Below, piece by piece: positions 1 to 5,378 of a DNA stretch of 7,299 nt; the stretch's first letter is position 1; each line of letters starts with the position of its first letter. The stretch is from NCBI GenBank assembly GCA_038318085.1, contig JBBQBV010000170.1, positions 1-7,299 on the forward strand, given 5' to 3'. Source of the DNA: DATLGB01 sp038318085 (GTDB taxonomy: Bacteria > Actinomycetota > Thermoleophilia > Solirubrobacterales > Solirubrobacteraceae). The notes beneath the pieces were generated by a model. The model ran no database searches. It was not told the DNA's origin and saw nothing but the letters and a program-made list of their open reading frames with translations. The position numbers and the translations under genes were made by a program.

Positions 1-26
1 TCGTTGGAATCCGTGGGCCGCGCCAT
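1..26 (-). CDS. clpX: ClpX, ATP-dependent unfoldase subunit of ClpXP (partial, first 8 codons only)
   Basis: An ATG at 26 on the minus strand opens a frame reading MARPTDSN before the window ends. It begins 8 bases after the clpP stop. In many bacteria clpX directly follows clpP, and actinobacterial ClpX often starts with a short MAR-type leader before the zinc-finger motif (LLxCSFCGKSQ), which would lie just outside the window. ClpX is the AAA+ ring that recognises and unfolds substrates and feeds them to ClpP. No clear Shine-Dalgarno precedes the ATG, so translation may be coupled to clpP. The call rests mainly on gene order and the start codon, because the diagnostic domains are not visible. 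Confidence 0.55.
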
Positions 27-34
27 CAGCTGCG

Positions 35-619
35 TCAGTGGTGCGCGATCACGCGGTCGATGATGCCGTAGGCCTTGGCCTCTTCAGAGGTCATGAAGTA
101 GTCGCGCTCGGTGTCCTTGCGAACGTCCTCGGGCTCCTTGCCCGCGTGCCCGGCGATGATCTCGTCGAGCTTGCGGCGCAGCTCGATGACCTCCCGCGCG
201 TGGATCTCGATGTCGGTCGCCTGGCCCTGGAAGCCCGAGGAGACCTGGTGGATCAGGATCTTCGCGTTGGGCAGCGCCATGCGCTTGTCCGCGGCGCCGC
301 CGGACAGCAGCAGGGCGCCCATGCTCATGGCGATGCCGACGCAGATTGTCTGCACGTCGGGCTTGATGAACTGCATGGTGTCGTAGATCGCGAGACCCGC
401 GTACACCGACCCGCCCGGCGAGTTGATGTAGATCGAGATGTCCTTATCAGGATCCTCGCTTTCCAGATGCAGCAGCTGCGCCACGATCAGGTTGGCGATC
501 TGGTCGTCGATCGGCGTGCCCAGGAAGATGATCCGCTCGTTGAGCAGGCGAGAGTAGATGTCGAACGCGCGCTCCCCACGGGAGGTCTGTTCGACGACCA
601 TCGGTACGAGTGGGCTCAC
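35..619 (-). CDS. clpP: ATP-dependent Clp protease proteolytic subunit ClpP
   Basis: This 194-residue serine protease forms the double-ring degradation chamber that works with ClpX or ClpC in the cytoplasm. The catalytic triad is readable: Ser99 in GIAMSMGA, His124 in ILIHQ and Asp173 in ERDYF. The spacings of 25 and 49 residues match E. coli ClpP (97/122/171). The axial-loop start LVPMVVEQTSRG and the NSPGGSV strand (66-72) are conserved, and the length is normal for a mature ClpP. The chosen start is GTG at 619. It keeps the conserved LVPM segment and has an AAAGAAG ribosome-binding site 7 bases upstream; an internal ATG at 601 would remove that segment. One oddity is Met98 just before the nucleophile, where many ClpPs have Ala (GxAASMG). 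The gene lies between tig and a probable clpX on the same strand, the usual housekeeping order. Confidence 0.97.
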   Translation of the reverse strand: MSPLVPMVVEQTSRGERAFDIYSRLLNERIIFLGTPIDDQIANLIVAQLLHLESEDPDKDISIYINSPGGSVYAGLAIYDTMQFIKPDVQTICVGIAMSMGALLLSGGAADKRMALPNAKILIHQVSSGFQGQATDIEIHAREVIELRRKLDEIIAGHAGKEPEDVRKDTERDYFMTSEEAKAYGIIDRVIAHH

Positions 620-626
620 GGTGTCG

Positions 627-633
627 CTTCTTT
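627..633 (-). promoter_or_regulatory. Ribosome-binding site supporting the GTG start of clpP
   Basis: Read on the minus strand this is AAAGAAG, ending 7 bases before the GTG at 619. It is a moderate purine-rich Shine-Dalgarno at good spacing. It supports the GTG over the in-frame ATG six codons later. Confidence 0.5.
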
Positions 634-697
634 CGCGTCGTTCGCTCGTTTCCTTCAGCGCGCCGGCGCCTGCAGCCGGCTCACCCGATGCGGGGCG

Positions 698-703
698 AGT
701 CTA
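698..703 (-). promoter_or_regulatory. Possible -10 element of a clpP promoter
   Basis: The 132-base gap between tig and clpP contains TAGACT on the minus strand, inside TTGCTAGACT, about 80 bases before the clpP start. It fits the actinobacterial TANNNT pattern, but no convincing -35 lies 16-18 bases upstream. A 6-bp GCCGGC inverted repeat (662-667 with 675-680) would then lie in the leader. clpP could equally be read through from tig. The rest of the gap shows no gene or terminator with a U-tract. Confidence 0.3.
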
Positions 704-751
704 GCAATGGTCATCGGGCCGCCGAGGGCGGGCTTGAGGTCTTTACGGTCG

Positions 752-2065
752 TCACGCGACGGGGCTCACCGGGGTGGCCAGCTCGACGATCCGGTCGATC
801 GCCGCGCCGTGCGCGACGTCCTCCTTGAGAGTGTCCAGACGGCCCTTGGACTTGACCGTCTCCAGCAGCTTCTGGGCCGAGGTCTCCGCCCGCTCGGCGT
901 CCGGGGCGAGGGCTTTGAGCAGCTCCTCGTCGGACGGATCGATCGCCTCGGCCTCGACGACGGCGGCGAGCACGGCCTCGCGGCGCAGCTGGCGCTCGGC
1001 GTCGGGCTTGGTCTCCTCGATGAGCTCCTCCTCGGTCTTGCCCGCGAACTCGAGGTACATCGCGCGATGGATGCCCTGGGTGGAGAGCGAGTCGACCATG
1101 CGTCCCCACAGCTCCTTGGCGCGCGCCTCGACGAGCGCGTCGGGCAGCTCGACGGTCGCGGAGTCGACGGCGGCGTCGAGCGCAGCCTCCCGGAAGCGCG
1201 ACTCGATGCGCGTGGCCTCGGCGGTGGTGAGGCGCTCACGGACGTCCTCGCGCAGCTCGTCGAGGGTGTCGAAGCCCTGCTCGAGGGCGAAGTCCTCGTC
1301 GAGGTCGGGGAGCAGCTTGGCCTTGACCTCCTTGACGGTCACCGCGAACGTCGCGTCGGCGCCGGCCAGCTCCTCGGCGGCGTAGTCCTCCGGGAAGGTG
1401 ATCGCGACCGTGAGCTCGTCGCCCGCCGCGGCTCCCTCGAGCTGCTCCTCGAAGGTGCCGACCAGGCGGCCCGAGCCGAGCTCGATCATCTGGTCGCGGC
1501 CCTCGCCGCCCTCGAACGGCTCGCCGTCGATGGTGCCGACGAAGTCCATGACGACGAAGTCGCCGGTGCCGGCGGGACGCTCCACGGTGTCCAGGCGGCC
1601 GCCGCGGTCGCGCAGCGTCTCGACCTCGGTCGCGATGGCCTCGTCTGAGACCTCGGGCTCCTCGCGCGGGACCTGGAGGTGCTTGTAGTCGCCGAGCTCC
1701 GCCTTCGGGCGCACGCCGATCTCGATCGAGAACGTCAGCGGCTCGCCCGCGCCGGGTAGGCCGCCGACGTCGAGCTGCGGATCGCCGACCGGCGCGATGC
1801 GCGCGTCGTCGATGGCGGCCGAGTACCAGGTCGTGAGGTTGTCGCGCACGGCCTCGTCGAGGACCGCCTCGCGGCCGACGCGCTGGATGACGACCGGCGG
1901 CGGCACCTTGCCCTTGCGGAAGCCGGGCACGCGCAGCTCGCGCCCGAGCGTCCGCGCGGACTGCGCGAGGCGCCTCTCGATCTCGTCGGGAGCGACCTCG
2001 GCCTGCACGCGTACGCGGGACTCGGGAAGCTCGGTGACGCTGGTGCTGACGCCGCTGTTAGCCAT
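752..2065 (-). CDS. tig: Trigger factor, ribosome-associated chaperone and peptidyl-prolyl isomerase
   Basis: Trigger factor docks at the ribosomal exit tunnel and shields or folds emerging chains. The protein has 437 residues, close to the 432 of E. coli. The N-terminal ribosome-binding domain (about 1-135) carries the signature loop GFRKGKVPPP at 48-57. An FKBP-like isomerase domain follows at about 165-248 (GDFVVMDFVGTIDG, then the EPFEGG stretch). The Glu/Leu/Arg-rich helical chaperone domain occupies about 255-425. The start is ATG at 2065. No Shine-Dalgarno is visible, but TACAGT sits 9 bases before the ATG, suggesting a very short leader or leaderless mRNA. It is the first gene of the tig-clpP-clpX cluster and is transcribed divergently from the small gene at 2127. 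A long open frame on the opposite strand is a shadow of its GC-biased codons. Confidence 0.97.
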   Translation of the reverse strand: MANSGVSTSVTELPESRVRVQAEVAPDEIERRLAQSARTLGRELRVPGFRKGKVPPPVVIQRVGREAVLDEAVRDNLTTWYSAAIDDARIAPVGDPQLDVGGLPGAGEPLTFSIEIGVRPKAELGDYKHLQVPREEPEVSDEAIATEVETLRDRGGRLDTVERPAGTGDFVVMDFVGTIDGEPFEGGEGRDQMIELGSGRLVGTFEEQLEGAAAGDELTVAITFPEDYAAEELAGADATFAVTVKEVKAKLLPDLDEDFALEQGFDTLDELREDVRERLTTAEATRIESRFREAALDAAVDSATVELPDALVEARAKELWGRMVDSLSTQGIHRAMYLEFAGKTEEELIEETKPDAERQLRREAVLAAVVEAEAIDPSDEELLKALAPDAERAETSAQKLLETVKSKGRLDTLKEDVAHGAAIDRIVELATPVSPVA

Positions 2066-2074
2066 GCGGCGGTG

Positions 2075-2080
2075 ACTGTA
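2075..2080 (-). promoter_or_regulatory. Probable -10 element of tig
   Basis: Minus-strand TACAGT (TANNNT type) lies 9 bases from the tig ATG, so the transcript would have almost no leader. This matches the lack of a Shine-Dalgarno. No clear -35 is visible. It shares a 61-base divergent region (2066-2126) with the small plus-strand gene. Confidence 0.4.
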
Positions 2081-2113
2081 GGGGCTCGGGGGCCCGTGGC
2101 GAGCAGGGTGTCC

Positions 2114-2119
2114 TAGGTT
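2114..2119 (+). promoter_or_regulatory. Probable -10 element of the small gene at 2127
   Basis: TAGGTT (TANNNT) ends 7 bases before the ATG at 2127. A start site at the usual distance would fall at or next to the A of the ATG, giving a leaderless mRNA as is common in actinobacteria. The -35 position holds only GC-rich sequence. Confidence 0.4.
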
Positions 2120-2126
2120 CTGACCG

Positions 2127-2270
2127 ATGCCGCTGTTGGAGCGTTTCGCCGGCTGGCTCGTGTGCGGGCCCCTCGGGCACCTGGTGGCCGGTCTGACCGA
2201 CGTCGCCGTCGTGCTCGCGCGCCACTGGAGCGGCCGCCTGCGCGGCCGCTCCGGGGACGCCTCCCTCTAG
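2127..2270 (+). CDS. Small 47-residue protein of unknown function, probably leaderless
   Basis: An ATG at 2127 opens a 48-codon frame ending in TAG at 2268-2270. Almost every third position is G or C; only CGT, GGT and TTG-type codons break the GC-optimal pattern, as expected of a real gene here. The protein begins MPLLERFAGWLVCGPLGHLV, continues with a hydrophobic stretch (about residues 19-31, VAGLTDVAVVLA) and ends in a basic tail (WSGRLRGRS). It could be an amphipathic or membrane-associated peptide. It resembles short 'LLERF..WLV.GP.GHL' proteins I associate with this bacterial class, but I cannot verify that or assign a function. It is divergent from tig and convergent with the secreted-protein gene, with which it overlaps by 4 bases. 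Residues 34-42 are encoded by the hairpin at 2227-2252. Confidence 0.6.
   Translation: MPLLERFAGWLVCGPLGHLVAGLTDVAVVLARHWSGRLRGRSGDASL
2227..2252. terminator. Perfect 11-bp GC hairpin, possible bidirectional terminator
   Basis: GGAGCGGCCGC (2227-2237) and GCGGCCGCTCC (2242-2252) are exact reverse complements around a 4-base loop. The hairpin lies 14 bases past the stop of the minus-strand secreted-protein gene, and inside the last codons of the plus-strand small gene. There is no T-tract on either side, so it would be a U-less, actinobacterial-style terminator or an mRNA 3'-end stabiliser. Confidence 0.55.
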
Positions 2271-2929
2271 CGCTGCTCCACGATCTGCCGCGGCGCGATG
2301 CCGACGCGGATCGCGATGATCGAGGTGTTGCTGGCGCTCCAGTCGGCGTTCGTGACGTCGCAGGTGAGGCTCGCCTCGCCCGTCTGCGCGTAGGTGCGCG
2401 TGACCTGCATGTACACGACGCCGGGCGAGTTCGCGCCCGGCCCGCCGAGCAGGGCACGCGACTGGTCGCCGTCGCCGCCGGCGTCGAGCGTGCAGTGCCC
2501 GCCGATCGACCTGCCCGGGAGCAGCAGGCCCTGGGACTTCGAGTCGCCCGCGAGCACGGACTTCGCGAACAGCGCGTAGGAGCCGGGCGGGATGTTGGAC
2601 AGCGTCGCGACCTTCGCGGCGGTGTTGGCCTTGACCAGCTGCGGGCCGTCGAGGCGGAAGGCCTCGAGGGCCTGCGTCCCGGCGTTCTGGATCGACCCCT
2701 TGGAGGCCGAGTCCAGGTCGTCGAGGCTCAGCGAGCCGTTGGCGACCTTGGTGGAGTCGACCGCGCTCTTATGGATGTCAGAGCGATGGACGACGCCGGC
2801 CTTGAGCTGCTTGCTCGAGGTGATCATCACCTTGGCGGCGACGGCGGTCCCCCCCAGGGCGACGAAGAGGGCGATCAGCGCGATCACCATCGCCGGGCTC
2901 GGGCGGCGCTTTGCGAAGCGATTGGTCAT
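2267..2929 (-). CDS. Secreted protein with N-terminal signal and decapeptide repeats, function unknown
   Basis: The protein has 220 residues. A basic start (MTNRFAKRRPSP) leads into a hydrophobic segment at about 13-32 ending LGGTAVAA, which fits a Sec signal peptide cut after an AxA site near residue 32, or a membrane anchor. Residues 43-72 form three degenerate 10-residue repeats: KAGVVHRSDI, HKSAVDSTKV, ANGSLSLDDL. A likely beta-rich domain follows, with two cysteines (Cys146, Cys190) that could form a disulfide outside the cell. The start is ATG at 2929, with a strong GAGGGGG ribosome-binding site 9 bases upstream. The open frame runs much farther upstream, but that part crosses the metal permease gene out of its frame and is discarded. 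Proteins with this signal sequence and repeats are, from memory, abundant in Thermoleophilia; their role is unknown to me. It lies 68 bases after the metal importer operon. Confidence 0.85.
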   Translation of the reverse strand: MTNRFAKRRPSPAMVIALIALFVALGGTAVAAKVMITSSKQLKAGVVHRSDIHKSAVDSTKVANGSLSLDDLDSASKGSIQNAGTQALEAFRLDGPQLVKANTAAKVATLSNIPPGSYALFAKSVLAGDSKSQGLLLPGRSIGGHCTLDAGGDGDQSRALLGGPGANSPGVVYMQVTRTYAQTGEASLTCDVTNADWSASNTSIIAIRVGIAPRQIVEQR

Positions 2930-2982
2930 GTGCTGCTTCCCCCTCGATGATGTGGACACGCGAACCGCGGGACGGCGGGCGC

Positions 2983-2988
2983 ATCCTA
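2983..2988 (-). promoter_or_regulatory. Possible -10 element of the secreted-protein gene
   Basis: Minus-strand TAGGAT, within TATCTAGGAT, lies in the 68-base gap after the importer operon and about 53 bases before the ATG at 2929. That leaves room for the visible ribosome-binding site. No good -35 is seen. It suggests separate transcription from the importer operon but does not exclude read-through. Confidence 0.35.
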
Positions 2989-2997
2989 GATAACCCC

Positions 2998-3843
2998 TCA
3001 ATGCCCAGTTAGGTTCGCTGCCGGGTCCTTGGGATCCTGCCGGCCGAAAGACGCGATCACCGCGAGGACGAGCAAAGCGACGGCGCACAGCGCGATCGCC
3101 GCGCCCGCAGCGACGTCGAGGTCGTAGGAGACGACGAGGCCGGCCACCGCCGCGAGCACGGCGAGGGCCGCGGCCAGGACGAGCGCCGTCCACAGCCGCC
3201 GCGCGAGCAGCAGCGCGGCGGCTCCCGGTGCGAGCACCAGCGCGACGAGCAGCAGGTTGCCCAGCGCCGGCGCGGCGGCGACGGTCACGGTCGCCAGCAC
3301 GGCGAGCAGGCCCAGCTCCGCGCGGGCCGGCCGGGCGCCGAGCGCCGCGGACGACGGGCGGTCGAACGCGGCGAGCGCGAGCCTCCGATGCAGCGCGGCG
3401 AGCGCGGCGAGCGCGGCGGCCGCCAGCGCGGCGCCCACGGCCAGGTCGGCGCCGGTGACGCCGAGCGGGTCGCCGAAGAGCAGCTCCTGCAGGCGCGGGG
3501 GCGCCGCGGGTTGCAGCGCGAGCAGCGTGCCGGCCCCGAACAGGGCGCCGACGGCGACGGCCACGCCGACGTCTGAGCCCAGTCGCGGATCGCGCCCGGC
3601 CAGGGCGATCGCCAGCGCCGCGGCGGCGACGCCGCCCGCCGCGCCGAGCACGAGCGGCGCGCCGGCCAGCGTGGCGAGCACGAGCCCGGGCAGCAGGCCG
3701 TGGCTGAGCGATTCCGCCGCGAACGCCTGGCGGTGCAGCAGCACCCAGACCCCAAGCGGCCCGCAGGCCGCGCCCAGCAGCGCACCCTCGGCGAGCGCCC
3801 GCTGCACGATCGCCTGCGCGAGCGGGTCCGTCAGCCAGTGCAT
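2998..3843 (-). CDS. znuB: Metal (Zn/Mn-type) ABC importer, second permease subunit
   Basis: This 281-residue integral membrane protein belongs to the ABC-3 (ZnuB/TroC/MntC) family, which forms the channel of metal importers. It shows many Ala/Leu/Val-rich membrane helices, about eight by eye. Family marks are present: ESLSHGLLPG at 44-53 (compare DALSHAVLPG), LGNLLLVALVLAPGAAAL at about 194-211, and SYDLDVAAGAAI at 239-250. The ATG at 3843 follows the ATPase stop directly (TAG then ATG), so the two are almost surely translated together. It is the last gene of the operon. Its homology marks are better kept than those of the other permease, and the pair could form a heterodimer. A 9-base repeat at 3393-3419 encodes AALAALAAL within a helix. 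The metal cannot be read from this protein. Confidence 0.9.
   Translation of the reverse strand: MHWLTDPLAQAIVQRALAEGALLGAACGPLGVWVLLHRQAFAAESLSHGLLPGLVLATLAGAPLVLGAAGGVAAAALAIALAGRDPRLGSDVGVAVAVGALFGAGTLLALQPAAPPRLQELLFGDPLGVTGADLAVGAALAAAALAALAALHRRLALAAFDRPSSAALGARPARAELGLLAVLATVTVAAAPALGNLLLVALVLAPGAAALLLARRLWTALVLAAALAVLAAVAGLVVSYDLDVAAGAAIALCAVALLVLAVIASFGRQDPKDPAANLTGH
3393..3419. repeat. Three tandem copies of a 9-base unit inside the permease gene
   Basis: GCGCGGCGA occurs at 3393-3401 and 3402-3410, then GCGCGGCGG at 3411-3419. Being a multiple of three it keeps frame, and on the minus strand it encodes an Ala-Ala-Leu run in a membrane helix. It probably reflects GC-rich Ala/Leu coding rather than a functional site. 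Confidence 0.6.
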
Positions 3844-4578
3844 CTAGTGGTGGTGGTCGAGCCGGATGGCGGCGCGGTCGCCGAGCAGGACGAGCTCGGC
3901 CCCGTAGGTGCGCTGCAGGACGTCCCGCGTGAGCACCTCGGCGGGGGGCCCGTAGGCGCACTGCTCGCGGTGCAGGCAGAGCACCAGGTCGCAGCGGCGC
4001 GCGAGCTCTGAGTCATGGGTGGCCACCAGCAGCGCCCGGCCCTCCGCGCGCAGCTCGGCGAAGACGGCTTCGATGCGCGCGGCGCTGAGCGCGTCGACGC
4101 CCGAGAGCGGCTCGTCGAGCAGCAGCACCTGCCTGTCCTGCACGAGCGCACGCGCCAGCAGGACCCTCTGGCGCTGGCCGCCCGAGAGGATCCCGAAGCT
4201 GCTCCCCACGCGGTCGGCGAGGCCGACGCGCTCGAGCGCCGACCGCGCCCGGTCGTGCTCGGAGCGGCCGAGCCGGCGCCACCACGGCGTGCGGGCGTAG
4301 GCCCCCATCAGCGCCACGTCGAGCACGGAGGCCGGGAAGTCCAGGCGCGCGCGCTCGGTCTGCGGCACGTAGGCCGCAGGCCCTTGGAGTCGGACCTCAC
4401 CGCGGCGGTGGGAGAGCTCGCCGAGCAGCGCGCGGAAGAGCGTCGTCTTGCCCCCGCCGTTGGGGCCGAGCACGGCCACGAGGCGCCCCGGCTCGACGGC
4501 GAAGGACAGCTCCCGCACAGCGTCGGCGCCCGGCGCGTAGCCGCCGCTGAGGCCCCGCACCTCGACGAGCGCGGTCAT
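3844..4578 (-). CDS. znuC: Metal (Zn/Mn-type) ABC importer ATP-binding subunit
   Basis: This 244-residue cytoplasmic ATPase drives the importer. All ABC motifs are intact: Walker A GPNGGGKTT (38-46), Q-loop Gln73 in YVPQ, signature LSGGQ (131-135), Walker B VLLLDEP (151-157) with catalytic Glu156, D-loop SGVD (159-162), and switch His188 in ATHDS. The overall pattern (GPNGGGKTTLFRALLG, GQRQRVLLARAL) fits the ZnuC/MntB/TroB group. The protein ends LDHHH, a short natural histidine tail that might bind metal, which is inference. The ATG at 4578 overlaps the TGA of the upstream permease by four bases (ATGA), and its stop abuts the next gene's ATG. It is thus enclosed between two permease genes, an unusual order compared with Tro or Mnt operons. 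Confidence 0.95.
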   Translation of the reverse strand: MTALVEVRGLSGGYAPGADAVRELSFAVEPGRLVAVLGPNGGGKTTLFRALLGELSHRRGEVRLQGPAAYVPQTERARLDFPASVLDVALMGAYARTPWWRRLGRSEHDRARSALERVGLADRVGSSFGILSGGQRQRVLLARALVQDRQVLLLDEPLSGVDALSAARIEAVFAELRAEGRALLVATHDSELARRCDLVLCLHREQCAYGPPAEVLTRDVLQRTYGAELVLLGDRAAIRLDHHH

Positions 4579-5378
4579 GCGTGGACCCCTGGCCGGATGC
4601 GGGCGGCGACGGTCGCCACGACCGCGAACACGACGCCGCCGAGCAGCGCGAGGGCCGGGCCCGGCGCCACGTCGAGGCGGGTGGACAGATGCAGCGCCGC
4701 GCCGCCCTCGGCGGCGGCGAGGACGGCGGCCCCGGCGCGCAGGGCGACCAGGTCGTCGGTCATCAGTCGCACCGTGGCGGCCGGCACGACGAGCACGACA
4801 CCGGCCAGCAGCGCGCCGACGGCGTCGACGGCGACGACCGCCGCCGCCGCGATGGCCACCGGCAGCGCGAGCTCCGCCGCGCGCGAGCCGACGCCGAGGG
4901 CGCGCGCGCCGTCAGGGTCGAACGTCGCCACGGTCCAGGCACGCCGGTAGCGGCGATCCACCACGAGCGCGGCGACGAGGACGGCGCCGGTGAGCACGAG
5001 ATCCTGCGCGGACACCGCGACGAGCGACCCGACGAGCAGCGAGTCCACGCCCGCACCCGAGCGGTAGACGTCGGAGGCGAGGATCGCGCCGCCGGCGAGC
5101 GCGGCGACGAGCAGGACCCCGGTCGCCGCCCCCGCGTCCAGGCGCGGACGCCGCACGAGCACGGCGAGGCCGGCCGCGAACGCGAGCGCCGCGCCCAGCG
5201 CTCCGGCCTGCGGCGCGATCCCCCACGGCCCGGCGACAACGAGGCCGGGAAACGTGGCCGATCCCGCCGCGTGGGTGAAGAACGACAGCCGCCGCAGGAC
5301 GATCCAGGTCCCGAGCAGCCCGGCGAGGCCGGCCAGCAGGCCGAGCTCCGCAAGGGCGCGCCATTGGAGCGGGCTCAT
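4575..5378 (-). CDS. znuB: Metal (Zn/Mn-type) ABC importer, first permease subunit
   Basis: This 267-residue ABC-3 family membrane protein has many hydrophobic helices. The family segment near residues 32-48 reads SFFTHAAGSATFPGLVVAG, where the usual SHA..PG block is altered to THAAGSATFPG. The later core GALLAGVVLVVPAATVRLM (188-206) and the STRLDVAPGPALALL block (232-246) match ZnuB/TroD-type permeases. ATG at 5378 overlaps the binding-protein stop by four bases, and its own TGA overlaps the ATPase ATG by four. This implies one transcript with translational coupling. Two permease genes in one operon suggest a heterodimeric channel as in TroCD or MntCD, whereas classical ZnuB is a homodimer. 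Zinc versus manganese therefore stays open. Confidence 0.9.
   Translation of the reverse strand: MSPLQWRALAELGLLAGLAGLLGTWIVLRRLSFFTHAAGSATFPGLVVAGPWGIAPQAGALGAALAFAAGLAVLVRRPRLDAGAATGVLLVAALAGGAILASDVYRSGAGVDSLLVGSLVAVSAQDLVLTGAVLVAALVVDRRYRRAWTVATFDPDGARALGVGSRAAELALPVAIAAAAVVAVDAVGALLAGVVLVVPAATVRLMTDDLVALRAGAAVLAAAEGGAALHLSTRLDVAPGPALALLGGVVFAVVATVAARIRPGVHA

Noticed and set aside
631..651. Possible ClgR-type site upstream of clpP (GTTCGCT / GCGAAC half)
   Set aside because: Only a half-site is present; the second half at the expected spacing is missing.
662..680. GCCGGC inverted repeat between tig and clpP as a terminator
   Set aside because: The stem is only 6 bp of a self-palindromic word common in GC-rich DNA, with no T-tract.
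696..706. CIRCE-like half (GAGTCTAGCAA) upstream of clpP
   Set aside because: No inverted partner (TTAGCACTC-like) lies nearby, and the half itself mismatches the consensus.
38..1648. A 536-codon plus-strand open frame opposite clpP and tig
   Set aside because: It lies fully antisense to two clearly identified genes and crosses their boundary. The translation is Arg/Gly/Val/Leu-rich low complexity, typical of a GC-rich shadow frame.
2162..2950. Plus-strand 262-codon frame opposite the secreted-protein gene
   Set aside because: Antisense shadow with biased composition; it overlaps the small gene in a different frame and has no recognisable domain.
2930..3961. Upstream in-frame extension of the secreted-protein gene to 564 residues
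   Set aside because: The extension is Arg/Ala/Gly-rich noise overlapping the permease in another frame. The ATG at 2929 has a strong ribosome-binding site and a signal peptide right after it.
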